Below, in pieces: positions 7,596-15,545 of a stretch of DNA of 64,000 nucleotides (position 1 is its first letter; each line of letters begins with the position of its first letter). A program made the position numbers and the translations under genes. The notes beneath the pieces are model-generated. The model was not told where the DNA came from and did not search any database. It saw only the letters and a program-made list of their open reading frames with translations. This DNA comes from Candidatus Daviesbacteria bacterium. GTDB taxonomy: Bacteria > Patescibacteria > Microgenomatia > Daviesbacterales > UBA10151. Location of the stretch: contig JACOXI010000003.1 in the NCBI GenBank assembly GCA_016176335.1, forward strand, positions 186,001-250,000, in the 5' to 3' direction.

Positions 7596-8197
7596 TTAAT
7601 AAAATAGCCTTTACCGATAATAGACATGATAAGTCCTGAACCTTCACTTGCTTTGCTTAGTGATAAACTGTCTATGGTGATTAACCTACTACTTGTGTTT
7701 ATATCCTGCAAGAAGGAAATCATATTTTGATATTTTGCCTCTATGTTAAAAGTAAATTTTACTTCCGAAATTGTCCCGATCGCGTGACTTATTTTAGGCT
7801 CTAAAGTCAGCGGTTGAATCTGTAATGCGGATACAGATGCGTCATTTCGTAAGGCAGTTTGTTCTAATGTTTGAATCACACTCTTAAGCCCTACATTATC
7901 AGGGATGGCTGTTTGAATTTTGTTTTTTATGGCAGAATCCAAATTGTCATAATTTTGTTTCCCTATTGATAAATCGTTTGTTTTTTTAGTCACTTTTTGT
8001 AAAACAGATTCCGTGTCGGTTAATTTTTTTTGTAAAACTAAGATGGTTTCAACAGTAGGTTTAATGGCAAAAAAGATCAGTATTAACATTATGATAAGTG
8101 TAAAAATAGTTGAACCGTAAGTGCGAACAATCGGCAGTCGAGTCACAGGTTTGATATATGTAAAGTAGCGCGAGTATACGGATGCTTCGTTTCTCAT
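7592..8197 (-). CDS. pilO: PilO-like type IV pilus inner-membrane alignment protein
   Basis: A 201-residue protein with a cytoplasmic N-terminus, one transmembrane helix (about residues 29-46), a coiled-coil stretch (ETILVLQKKLTDTESVLQKVTKK) and a C-terminal ferredoxin-like domain (VKFTFNIEAKYQNMISFLQDI, then RLITIDSLSLSK). This is the PilO architecture; with PilN it forms the periplasmic alignment ring that links the type IV pilus motor to the envelope in diderms, and a similar membrane subcomplex is thought to exist in monoderms. It overlaps pilN and the downstream small gene by 4 bases each. Confidence 0.78.
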   Translation of the reverse strand: MRNEASVYSRYFTYIKPVTRLPIVRTYGSTIFTLIIMLILIFFAIKPTVETILVLQKKLTDTESVLQKVTKKTNDLSIGKQNYDNLDSAIKNKIQTAIPDNVGLKSVIQTLEQTALRNDASVSALQIQPLTLEPKISHAIGTISEVKFTFNIEAKYQNMISFLQDINTSSRLITIDSLSLSKASEGSGLIMSIIGKGYFIK

Positions 8198-8772
8198 AAA
8201 TTAACTCCTTTTGAAATTTTGGAAGAACCGGTTAAAGTAAAAGTAATTGTTCTTTGATCCAAATCAATACTGGTTAAGTTGATATCTGAAAATGATGAAT
8301 CTTGTTTAAGACCTTGGACAAAGCTTGTGACATCATTGTTATTTTGCGCCTCCGCATTCATTGTGAAAGTAATTTTACCTACTTCCTTTTGCATATTTAA
8401 ACTTATGAGCTTTATTCCTAAAGGAGTTTGATCAGCGATCTTTTTAAAGACTAAGGGATAGTTAACAAAATCAGATTTAGCTGCAAGGATGGTAGAAATT
8501 TTAAGTTGGGTTTGTCTGATCAAAATCTCGTATGGCCCCAGACTTTCTATATAAGGAATTTGTTGTTCAATAGCCTCTTTTTTGTCTGCCAAATCCGCAT
8601 CCAGTTTAAACCTTAAGATAAAGGCAATAAATACTATGACTTCAACCAATATAAAGATGTACCTTCCTGTAGAAAGAAGCCAGCGGAATACTTTTACCGC
8701 CAGTTTCTCGGGATTGCTTTGCGGTTTGAGAAGGTCAAGATTAATCCCGATCTTAAGATTTTTTTTGGGCAT
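8194..8772 (-). CDS. pilN: PilN-like type IV pilus assembly protein
   Basis: A 192-residue protein. The N-terminus KIGINLDLLKPQ corresponds to the INLLP-type motif by which PilN binds PilM. A transmembrane helix follows (about residues 38-53), then a coiled coil and a ferredoxin-like fold (KKIADQTPLGIKLISLNMQ, ITFTMNAEAQNNNDVTSFVQGL). The PilM partner is not adjacent; the FtsA/PilM-like fusion at 43429 is a candidate. It is the first gene of a minus-strand operon (pilN, pilO, small membrane protein, dockerin protein) and has TATAAT 6 bases before its ATG. Confidence 0.8.
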   Translation of the reverse strand: MPKKNLKIGINLDLLKPQSNPEKLAVKVFRWLLSTGRYIFILVEVIVFIAFILRFKLDADLADKKEAIEQQIPYIESLGPYEILIRQTQLKISTILAAKSDFVNYPLVFKKIADQTPLGIKLISLNMQKEVGKITFTMNAEAQNNNDVTSFVQGLKQDSSFSDINLTSIDLDQRTITFTLTGSSKISKGVNL

Positions 8773-8812
8773 GGATTAATTATACAGGGGATAGGGTGTA
8801 GGGTGTAGGGGT
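8773..8812 (-). promoter_or_regulatory. Leaderless-type promoter of the pilN operon, within a repeat
   Basis: On the minus strand TATAAT lies at 8784-8779, followed by 6 bases and the pilN ATG, so transcription should start at or next to the start codon. The DNA just upstream (8785-8812) is a C-rich tandem-like repeat (CACCCTACACCCTATCCCC) with no clear -35. Confidence 0.55.
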
Positions 8813-8816
8813 GAAG

Positions 8817-9041
8817 TTAGTTAGATAACCTTGATTTTAGTCGGGCAGCTTTGTTAGGATGGATCAGTTTTACTTTGGCAGCTTTATCTAATGCGGAAAA
8901 AACTGTCTGTAGGTCTTTGGCGTTTTTTGTTGCTCTGACTTTTTTGATCAAAGCTTTCAAAGCATCTTTCCGCCTTTGATTACGGATTGTTCTAGTTTTA
9001 TCCTTTCTTACCTTTTTAATGGCCGAACGAATTATTGGCAT
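8817..9041 (-). CDS. rpsT: Small-subunit ribosomal protein S20
   Basis: A 74-residue, highly basic, all-helical protein matching S20 (usually 85-90 residues): PIIRSAIKKVRKDKTRTIRNQRRK, AALDKAAKVKLIHPNKAARLKSRL-like end. It binds 16S rRNA early in 30S assembly. The frame is intact. It stands alone on the minus strand, 45 bases upstream of pilN and divergent from murJ. Confidence 0.93.
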   Translation of the reverse strand: MPIIRSAIKKVRKDKTRTIRNQRRKDALKALIKKVRATKNAKDLQTVFSALDKAAKVKLIHPNKAARLKSRLSN

Positions 9042-9097
9042 AAGTTATTTTGGAATGGTATCATAGCCGCTACCTTTTTATCAAGCTCAAATATTGT

Positions 9098-9103
9098 TAT
9101 AGT
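9098..9103 (+). promoter_or_regulatory. Extended -10 promoter of murJ, leaderless type
   Basis: TATAGT preceded by TGT (extended -10) ends 7 bases before the murJ ATG at 9111. No convincing -35 is needed for extended -10 promoters. Confidence 0.5.
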
Positions 9104-9110
9104 TTAAATT

Positions 9111-10751
9111 ATGGTCAAAAATTTATTATCAATTCTTTACTCGAGACAAACTTCAATCCTTTCCGGTGCTGTAATTATTATGGCCACCGTGATTTTATCA
9201 AAGATATTGGGTTTGGCAAGAGACAGGTTATTAACTCATATTTTTCCACCGGACAATATTTCTATATTTTTTGCAGCTTTCGGCATACCGGATATAATCT
9301 TCCAGCTTTTGGTGTTTGGAGCTCTGTCTGTGGCTTTCATTCCTGTTTTTACGGAATATGTGGAAGGAAAAGGTAGAGATGCGGCATTTAAGTTGGCAGG
9401 ATCAATTCTAAACTTGGCCCTTATTGTTTTAAGTTTTGCAATTATTATCATCCTGATTTTTATTGATCCGCTCACCTCTTTGGTTGTCCCCGGGTTTTCT
9501 GTTGAGCAGCGTATACAGACAATTACCCTAACAAGAGTAATCTTATTGGGACAGTTATTTTTGGTAATAGGATCGCTCTTTAGTGGTATGTTGCAATCCT
9601 TCCAAAGATTTATTATCCCGGCATTAGCAGGAGTTTTTTATAATGTGGGAATTATTTTGGGGATAATTTTTCTTACCTCACCTTTGGGCATGATGGGTGC
9701 AGCGATTGGGGTTGTGATTGGGGCAGTTTTACATTTTATGATACAGCTTCCGGTTATCGTCTCGTTGGGTTTTAGACCGAAGTTTTTATTGACATTTTTT
9801 CATCCGGGAGTAAAGGAAATAACCGGGCTTATGAGTGTTAGAAGTGTGGGGTTGGCAGCGGAGCTTTTTAACGAGAGAGTGGGAATAGCTTTGGCCTCTT
9901 TAATATCTGTTCAATCGGTGACCTTTCTGACATTGTCTCAACATTTACAATTGGTACCGATTAGTCTGTTTGGAGCAACTATTGCTCAAGCAGCTCTTCC
10001 TGTGCTTTCTTCCGAGAGGGCAAGGGGCAGGATGGAAGAATTTAAAACCACACTGCTTACAACAATGCATCAGATTTTATTTCTGGCACTACCTGCAACA
10101 GCAATCCTGATAGTGTTGCGGATTCCTGCGGTAAGGCTGGTTTTCGGAGCATCTCAATTTAATTGGGAGGCAACAGTTTTAACAGGTTTAACTTTAGCTT
10201 ATTTGTCAATCGGTTTGGCTGCTCAAGCGGTTTCATTACTTTTGGTCAGGGGTTTTTATGCGCTCAAAGATACAAGAACACCGGTGGTAGTTTCGCTAGT
10301 AGTTGTTGCCACAAATGTGGCCTTAAGTCTGTATTTTGTAAAGAGTTTAAGATTGGATGTTTGGAGTTTGGGTTTTGCATTCTCAATAGCCAGTATTCTA
10401 TCGGCAGTGCTACTTTTTTCAACACTTCATCTTAAGGTGGGTAAATTTGATTTAAAGGTTGTTTTAATTCCCTTTTTCAAGATGGTTATGGCAACCATTA
10501 TTATGGGTGTTGCTTTGTATGTACCTATAAAGCTTTTGGATCAGGTTATTTTTGACACAACAAGAACACTAAACCTTTTGATATTAACCGGTCTCTCATC
10601 AACTTTTGCTCTTTGTGTTTACGTATTATTGGTTTGGTTTTTGAAAGTCAGAGAACTGCAAACTTATTCGGATTTGTTAAGAAGAGTTGCCAAGTTTCAA
10701 AGTCAGTTTAAAGCCAAGGAAATTATCACTCCTGAGAGCGGAACTGTTTAA
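9111..10751 (+). CDS. murJ: Lipid II flippase MurJ (MviN family)
   Basis: A 546-residue polytopic membrane protein of the MOP superfamily with about 14 predicted helices. The family signature near the N-terminus is present: SGAVIIMATVILSKILGLARDRLLTHIFPP, then FFAAFGIPDIIFQLLVFGALSVAFIPVF. It moves lipid II across the membrane for peptidoglycan synthesis. This fits the cell-wall genes elsewhere in the window (LCP protein, MltG, RodZ-like protein, LD-carboxypeptidase). The ATG at 9111 follows an extended -10. lepA follows after 5 bases, so they are probably co-transcribed. Confidence 0.95.
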   Translation: MVKNLLSILYSRQTSILSGAVIIMATVILSKILGLARDRLLTHIFPPDNISIFFAAFGIPDIIFQLLVFGALSVAFIPVFTEYVEGKGRDAAFKLAGSILNLALIVLSFAIIIILIFIDPLTSLVVPGFSVEQRIQTITLTRVILLGQLFLVIGSLFSGMLQSFQRFIIPALAGVFYNVGIILGIIFLTSPLGMMGAAIGVVIGAVLHFMIQLPVIVSLGFRPKFLLTFFHPGVKEITGLMSVRSVGLAAELFNERVGIALASLISVQSVTFLTLSQHLQLVPISLFGATIAQAALPVLSSERARGRMEEFKTTLLTTMHQILFLALPATAILIVLRIPAVRLVFGASQFNWEATVLTGLTLAYLSIGLAAQAVSLLLVRGFYALKDTRTPVVVSLVVVATNVALSLYFVKSLRLDVWSLGFAFSIASILSAVLLFSTLHLKVGKFDLKVVLIPFFKMVMATIIMGVALYVPIKLLDQVIFDTTRTLNLLILTGLSSTFALCVYVLLVWFLKVRELQTYSDLLRRVAKFQSQFKAKEIITPESGTV

Positions 10752-10756
10752 TCTTG

Positions 10757-12517
10757 ATGTATATCAGAAATTTTTGCATTATTGCTCATATAGATGCGGG
10801 AAAGTCAACACTGGCTGATAGGCTGTTGGAGATCACAGGAACTGTTCCTAAAGAAAAACTAAAACCCCAGTTGTTGGATAGTTTGGCTTTAGAGCGGGAG
10901 CGTGGTATTACAATTAAATTGGCTCCCGTGCGTTTACGATATACGATAAACGATACACAATATACTCTTAATTTAATTGATACTCCCGGCCATGTTGATT
11001 TTTCTTATGAGGTATCGCGCGCTTTGGCTGCTGTGGAAGGGGCGATTTTGCTTGTTGATGCAACAGCGGGTATTCAGGCTCAAACTTTGGCACATGGTCT
11101 GGCTGCTTTGGATCAAAACCTGACTTTAATATCTGTAATAAACAAGGTTGATTTGTCTCATGCTGATGTCCAAAAATCAACCAAAGCATTGACAGATACT
11201 TTTGGATTTTCAGAATCGGAAATATTACTCGTTTCCGGAAAAACCGGTCAGGGAGTGGATAAACTTTTACAAGCTATCGTGGAAAGAATTCCTGCTCCCA
11301 AATCCGAGACAGACAAACCATTGAGAGCTTTAATCTTTGATTCGTTCTTTGATTCGTTTAAAGGTGTTATTGCCCAAGTGAGGATTGTTGAGGGGCAAAC
11401 ACCACCAGTAAACAGTAAAATATCCTTTTTGCGAACGCAGGCAGCAGGGCATATCCTGGAAACAGGATTTTTTGTGCCGCAGCTAACCGTTAACGAGGGA
11501 TTAAAAAGCGGGGAAATAGGTTATATTGCCACCGGCATCAAAGAACCTGATCTGGTGCGGGTGGGAGATACCATCAGTTCCACATTTGAGGTGGAGCCCT
11601 TGCCAGGATATAAAGAGGTTAAACCTATGGTCTTTGTTGGACTTTTTCCCATAGATGCTGACAAATACTTTGAACTGAAAGATGCTCTTGCCAAGTTTAG
11701 ATTAACGGATCCTGCTTTTTCATATATACCGGAGCAATCACAAGCTTTAGGTGCGGGATTTCGATGTGGATTTTTAGGACTGTTACATGCGGAAGTTGTT
11801 CAGGAAAGACTATCAGGAGAATTTAATGTTGATCTTATGGTAACAGTTCCTTCAGTTGAGTATCTTTTAAATAACCAGCCGATTACCTCTCCTTCGGAGT
11901 TGCCCCAGGGAGAAAACATAACCGATTTGAAAGAGCCATGGGTGAAATTGAGAATTTTTGTGCCCCAAAATTATATTGGGTCTGTCATGGAGTTAATACA
12001 AGATAAAAGAGGCAGATTTTTAAACATGCAGCATTTCGGGCTTCAGGTGGAGATGTCCTATGAAATGCCGCTTTCTGAAATGGTGACTAATTTTTACGAC
12101 AGATTAAAATCAGTTTCTTCTGGTTTTGCATCGTTGGATTGGGAGTTTTTGGAATTTCGGGAGGCGGATTGTGTACGGGTTGATATTTTGGTGGGAGGAG
12201 AGAAGGTTGATGCGCTTTCCATGATCATAATTAAGGAAAAGGCAGAATCCGCCGGTCGGCTGATGGTGGAAAAATTAAAAGAGGTACTCCCCAGGCAAAA
12301 TTTTGCAATAGCAATACAGGCAGCAATTGGTGGAACAATTATTGCCAGAGAAACGCTTTCTCCCTTTAGAAAAGATGTCACAGCCAAATTATATGGTGGA
12401 GATAGAACCAGAAAAGATAAGCTGCTAGAGAAGCAGAAAAAAGGTAAAAAGAAGATGAAGATGGTAGGCCGTGTAGAAATTCCCCAAGAAGCATTTTTAA
12501 GTATTTTGAAAAGTTAA
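10757..12517 (+). CDS. lepA: Elongation factor 4 (LepA) GTPase
   Basis: Ribosome-associated GTPase of the EF-G family. G1 is AHIDAGKSTLADRLL (with Ala where most LepA have His), G3 DTPGHVDFSYEV, G4 NKVDL, and the LepA-specific C-terminal domain is complete (YGGDRTRKDKLLEKQKKGKKKMKMVGRVEIPQEAF). Length 586, normal. An in-frame TTG at 10754 precedes the ATG at 10757; the ATG is preferred. The codons for YTINDTQYT, just before G3 (10937-10965), come from a repeat that also occurs upstream of pnp (32362-32414). Confidence 0.95.
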   Translation: MYIRNFCIIAHIDAGKSTLADRLLEITGTVPKEKLKPQLLDSLALERERGITIKLAPVRLRYTINDTQYTLNLIDTPGHVDFSYEVSRALAAVEGAILLVDATAGIQAQTLAHGLAALDQNLTLISVINKVDLSHADVQKSTKALTDTFGFSESEILLVSGKTGQGVDKLLQAIVERIPAPKSETDKPLRALIFDSFFDSFKGVIAQVRIVEGQTPPVNSKISFLRTQAAGHILETGFFVPQLTVNEGLKSGEIGYIATGIKEPDLVRVGDTISSTFEVEPLPGYKEVKPMVFVGLFPIDADKYFELKDALAKFRLTDPAFSYIPEQSQALGAGFRCGFLGLLHAEVVQERLSGEFNVDLMVTVPSVEYLLNNQPITSPSELPQGENITDLKEPWVKLRIFVPQNYIGSVMELIQDKRGRFLNMQHFGLQVEMSYEMPLSEMVTNFYDRLKSVSSGFASLDWEFLEFREADCVRVDILVGGEKVDALSMIIIKEKAESAGRLMVEKLKEVLPRQNFAIAIQAAIGGTIIARETLSPFRKDVTAKLYGGDRTRKDKLLEKQKKGKKKMKMVGRVEIPQEAFLSILKS

Positions 12518-13039
12518 ATGAAAAAATACGTTTTTAAGGCTTACAATCCAATTTTCCCTGAACTTTTTGAAAAAGAAAAAAGCAGGATAAAAAAGGTTTT
12601 GGGAAGTAGTGATCGTATTGAACATGTTGGCAGTACTGCGGTTTTAGGTTTAGGCGGTAAGGGGATAATTGATATTTATATTGCCACACAGAAAAATCAA
12701 ATGAAGGTTTTATCGAAAAAATTACAGGGATTGGGTTATGAATATGAACCTGAAGGTGGTTCGGATGAGCGTTTGTTCCATCGGATCTCTTTGCCTGATC
12801 CCGCGGAAGAAGTAAGAACCTATCATGTTCATGTGACTTTTCCCGAGAGTGATGAGTGGATTAAGGCAATTAAATTGCGGGATTATTTAAGAACGCACCC
12901 TCAAGATGCCCAAAAATATGCTAAGGCGAAAAAGCTTGCGGCAGCGAAGGCTAATGAAAGTAGGAAAACTTATCTCAAGATAAAGAGCCCTATTTTAGAA
13001 GAAATAATTGAGAAATCCTTAACATTCGGAAGACTATAA
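12518..13039 (+). CDS. GrpB-family (UPF0157) nucleotidyltransferase-fold protein
   Basis: A 173-residue protein of the GrpB/UPF0157 family, a nucleotidyltransferase-like fold of unclear role (fused to CoaE in some actinobacteria). The signatures are YNPIFPELFEKEK, RIEHVGSTAVLGLGGKGIIDIYI (the GS and DxD-type positions are conserved) and YHVHV near residue 104, followed by LRDYLRTHP. ATG directly abuts the lepA stop, so it is translationally linked to lepA. Substrate cannot be told from sequence. Confidence 0.88.
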   Translation: MKKYVFKAYNPIFPELFEKEKSRIKKVLGSSDRIEHVGSTAVLGLGGKGIIDIYIATQKNQMKVLSKKLQGLGYEYEPEGGSDERLFHRISLPDPAEEVRTYHVHVTFPESDEWIKAIKLRDYLRTHPQDAQKYAKAKKLAAAKANESRKTYLKIKSPILEEIIEKSLTFGRL

Positions 13040-13061
13040 TGATTTAAATCATTAAAGCAGT

Positions 13062-13268
13062 TTAACGGTAAGTTTGGGTAGTGCGGCGTTCAATTCGTTG
13101 ATGAATTTTTAGGTAAGTATTAATATCAAGTAGAGCTGCTTTTGGTTTACCATGTTGGGCTATGATAATCACGCCATCTTTGGGTAGGTTTTTCAGGATA
13201 TCTGATAATTTCCTCCTAAGTTCATCAGTGCCTATAAATTTTTTGTCTAGAATATTGCTTAATTGCAT
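13062..13268 (-). CDS. Orphan Phd/YefM-type antitoxin
   Basis: A 68-residue protein with the Phd/YefM fold: a swapped-strand N-terminus (FIGTDELRRKLSDILKNL), then GVIIIAQHGKPKAALLDINTYLKI, the usual antitoxin core. Antitoxins of this type repress their own promoter and neutralise RelE, YoeB or Doc toxins through the C-terminal tail; this tail is very short (HQRIERRTTQTYR). No toxin gene is adjacent: lepA/GrpB lie on one side and a glycosyltransferase on the other. It could act with a distant toxin or be a plain DNA-binding regulator. Confidence 0.75.
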   Translation of the reverse strand: MQLSNILDKKFIGTDELRRKLSDILKNLPKDGVIIIAQHGKPKAALLDINTYLKIHQRIERRTTQTYR

Positions 13269-13305
13269 GAGGATATCATAACATATTCCTTAGGTTTGTC
13301 AATAG

Positions 13306-13334
13306 TTGCTTTTAGGTTCAAAGAGACAGATAAT
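13306..13334 (+). promoter_or_regulatory. Leaderless-type promoter of the glycosyltransferase gene
   Basis: TTGCTT (13306-13311), 17-base spacer, GATAAT (13329-13334), then 6 bases and the ATG at 13341. The expected transcription start coincides with the start codon, which also decides against the longer in-frame start at 13263. Confidence 0.6.
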
Positions 13335-13340
13335 ACCTCT

Positions 13341-14153
13341 ATGAACCCATTAATAAGCGTAGTGATACCAACCTACAATCGTAAAAATATAGTTTTGGAA
13401 GCTATTCAAAGCGTGTTACAGCAAGAGCCTAAAAATTATGAAGTGATCGTTGTGGATGATGGTTCTACAGACAAAACAGCAGAGTACATAAAGTCTTTAA
13501 AGTTACCTGTCAGGATTATTAATAAAGAAAATGGTGGGGTAGCCAGTGCCAGAAATGCCGGCATTAAAAACGCTAGAGGTAGATATATAGCGTTTTTAGA
13601 CTCTGATGATATTTGGCTGCCGGGAATTTTAAAGGCTCAACTTGCCTATTTAAAATTTCACCCAAATATTCCATTGGTGTACACAGATCAGTATATTCAG
13701 GTGAGAGGAAGAAGGCGTAAGAAGACAAGGTTTAGTTATCAACCACCTAGAAATATGTTTAATCTACCTGGGTTCATAGATAAAGTCCCAATTCACTCAT
13801 CATCGGTTATGGTTAGAAAGTCAATTTTTGAAAAGATGGGTTCGTTTAATGAAAATCTGAAAATTCACGAAGATACAGAGATGTGGAACAGGATTAGTGA
13901 GCGTTATAAACTTGGTTTTATCGACAAACCTCTTGCTATTTTTCGGTGGGAGGTAGATCCTCGGCATTTACTTAGGGAAAGCGAGAGAAAAAAGTTTGTA
14001 CAAGAAGGGAAGAAATATATGAAGTTGTATGAAGATAGAAGACAAAACAGGGAATTGACTGATGAAGAAAAGAAAGCCATAAAAAGAAGTAGATCTATTC
14101 TAGAAAGAATTGAAGCTAAACTTTATCCAACAAATTCTCGATCGAGAATATAG
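13341..14153 (+). CDS. Family 2 glycosyltransferase
   Basis: A 270-residue GT-A fold glycosyltransferase. The N-terminus PLISVVIPTYNRKNIVLEAIQSV, the nucleotide-binding VVDDGSTDKTAEY, ENGGVASARNAGIKNARGRYIAFLDSDD with the metal-binding DxD, and ENLKIHEDTEMWNRIS with the likely catalytic acid are all present. It probably adds a sugar to a surface polysaccharide or glycolipid; the acceptor is unknown. No membrane segment; the C-terminus is basic and helical. A longer in-frame start would overlap the divergent antitoxin gene and is rejected on promoter grounds. Confidence 0.92.
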   Translation: MNPLISVVIPTYNRKNIVLEAIQSVLQQEPKNYEVIVVDDGSTDKTAEYIKSLKLPVRIINKENGGVASARNAGIKNARGRYIAFLDSDDIWLPGILKAQLAYLKFHPNIPLVYTDQYIQVRGRRRKKTRFSYQPPRNMFNLPGFIDKVPIHSSSVMVRKSIFEKMGSFNENLKIHEDTEMWNRISERYKLGFIDKPLAIFRWEVDPRHLLRESERKKFVQEGKKYMKLYEDRRQNRELTDEEKKAIKRSRSILERIEAKLYPTNSRSRI

Positions 14154-14213
14154 TGAAAAATAATTATAAACCTCTCTTGATTAAATAACTACTTTGTGAG
14201 TAAACTGGAAGTA

Positions 14214-14255
14214 GTCCCACTTCGTCAAGACTTCGCGGGACAAAGAAGGAGGTGA
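14214..14255 (+). promoter_or_regulatory. Repeat hairpin and perfect Shine-Dalgarno before the DUF378 gene
   Basis: A hairpin with GTCCC (14214-14218) and GGGAC (14237-14241) ends is followed by AAGGAGGTGA (14246-14255), nine bases before the ATG. It is the only near-complete match to the 16S anti-Shine-Dalgarno sequence seen in the window. A possible promoter is TTGATT (14177) with 18 bases to TAAACT (14201). Confidence 0.65.
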
Positions 14256-14264
14256 TTTAATAAA

Positions 14265-14471
14265 ATGAAAACACTTCATATGGTAGCCTTTACCCTGTTG
14301 GTGGTTGGTGGTTTGAACTGGGGCCTTTGGGCTTTGTTTAATTTTAACCTGGTTAACACTGTGTTGGGTGCTTGGCCAACAGTTGAAAAGTTAGTGTACA
14401 TTTTGGTTGGTGTATCAGCTGTCTACATAGCTGCGACACACATGCAGGATTGTAAAGCGTGTGGAAAGTGA
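14265..14471 (+). CDS. DUF378 family small membrane protein
   Basis: A 68-residue protein with two transmembrane helices (about residues 5-25 and 42-60). The family pattern is clear: MVAFTLLVVGGLNWGLWALFNFNLV, then LVYILVGVSAVYIAATH. DUF378 proteins are widespread small membrane proteins of unknown function. The C-terminus ends CKAC, a possible metal or redox pair. The gene has its own promoter region and an exceptionally strong ribosome-binding site, suggesting high translation, and is followed by a repeat and a terminator. Confidence 0.88.
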   Translation: MKTLHMVAFTLLVVGGLNWGLWALFNFNLVNTVLGAWPTVEKLVYILVGVSAVYIAATHMQDCKACGK

Positions 14472-14518
14472 CGCTTTGCGTCATCCCGAGGAGCCATTAA
14501 GGCGACGAAGGATCTGGT
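14472..14518. repeat. Dispersed repeat ending GACGAAGGATCT
   Basis: ACGCTTTGCGTCATCCCGAG followed by a short spacer and GCGACGAAGGATCT. The same frame, GTCATCC-GAG-n-GACGAAGGATCT, is found inside grpE at 21917-21949 and, as CATCCTGAGGGCGAAGCCC, at 63634-63660. Confidence 0.6.
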
Positions 14519-14527
14519 AATTATTTT

Positions 14528-14556
14528 AATCCCGCACCTCATGGTGCGGGATTTTT
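14528..14556 (+). terminator. Intrinsic terminator after the DUF378 gene
   Basis: Perfect 11-bp stem AATCCCGCACC / GGTGCGGGATT with a TCAT loop, then TTTTG. The -10 (TAGAAT, with TGT before it) of the next gene overlaps the end of the T tract at 14559-14564. Confidence 0.85.
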
Positions 14557-14570
14557 GTTAGAATACAAAC

Positions 14571-15545
14571 ATGAAAATCATTAAACCTCCCAAACTTAAT
14601 ATTGGAGATACTATTGGAATTGTTGCTTCATCTCTGCCTGTATTACCGTCTTTTAAAGAAAACTATGAACGTGGGAAAAAACTAATTGAGGAGATGGGTT
14701 TTAAGATCAAGGAGGGGAAAACAATAAGTCAGACTCGCTGGTGGATGGCAGGCACACCCAAAGAAGTGGCTTGGGATATCAATAATATGTTTGCTGATAA
14801 AAAAATCAAAGCCATCATAGCTCAAACCGGTGGCTATTCTGCAATATCTATTTTAGAACATCTTGACTACCCGCTGATTGCTCAAAATCCAAAACCATTT
14901 ATAGGTATGTCGGATGTAACAGCATACCATTTGGCAATTTTTGCAAAAATTGGCATGGTGGGATTTCATATGGATGATGTGACATTTGGGATGGGTAGGG
15001 AGTTGAAAGAAGGACAGCAGGATTGGCCCAAGTTAGATCAGGAGTTTTTTTTAAAATTTTTAACAAGAAATGAAGCACCTGGAATCATTAAACCAGTAAC
15101 TGAATGGGAAGAATGGAAAACAGGGAAGGCGGAAGGTCATTTAATTGGAGGGATATTGGAGAGAATTTCAGTGCTTGCAGGTTCGCACTATTTTCCCAGG
15201 CCGGAGGTATTTGAGGGGAGCATATTATTTTGGGAGGAAGTGGGAGTAGAACTGACTGATATTTACCAGTATCTTTACCAGCTTAAAAATATGGGGATTT
15301 TGGAAAAGATTCATGGAATGTTGATTGGTAAATTGAAATATATCAAGCCTGCAATGGAGACAGAAATAATTGAACCAACTGCCAAAGAGATGATTTTGGA
15401 TGTTTTAAAAGATTACAGATTCCCCATCATGGCCAATTTGGATTTTGGGCACTTTACAGTCAATATCCCCATGCCAATAGGTATAAAAGTTTCTTTTGAT
15501 ACTTCCAAAAAGCAGTTAAAATTTTTAGAATCTGCTGTAGTTTAA
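14571..15545 (+). CDS. S66-family LD-carboxypeptidase / MccF-like serine peptidase
   Basis: A 324-residue protein of peptidase family S66. The N-terminal half carries the nucleophile region KPFIGMSDVTAYHLA (Ser in GMSD), the C-terminal half gives the Glu and His of the catalytic triad (ILFWEEVGVE and LDFGHFTVNIPMPIG). S66 enzymes remove D-Ala from tetrapeptides during murein recycling or inactivate microcin C. The long insertion (SRWWMAGTPKEVAWDIN) and the sequence GYSAISILEHLDY are usual for the MccF-like branch, so the exact substrate is open. The ATG lies 6 bases after TAGAAT (leaderless type). It overlaps the converging NAD kinase gene by 4 bases. Confidence 0.88.
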   Translation: MKIIKPPKLNIGDTIGIVASSLPVLPSFKENYERGKKLIEEMGFKIKEGKTISQTRWWMAGTPKEVAWDINNMFADKKIKAIIAQTGGYSAISILEHLDYPLIAQNPKPFIGMSDVTAYHLAIFAKIGMVGFHMDDVTFGMGRELKEGQQDWPKLDQEFFLKFLTRNEAPGIIKPVTEWEEWKTGKAEGHLIGGILERISVLAGSHYFPRPEVFEGSILFWEEVGVELTDIYQYLYQLKNMGILEKIHGMLIGKLKYIKPAMETEIIEPTAKEMILDVLKDYRFPIMANLDFGHFTVNIPMPIGIKVSFDTSKKQLKFLESAVV

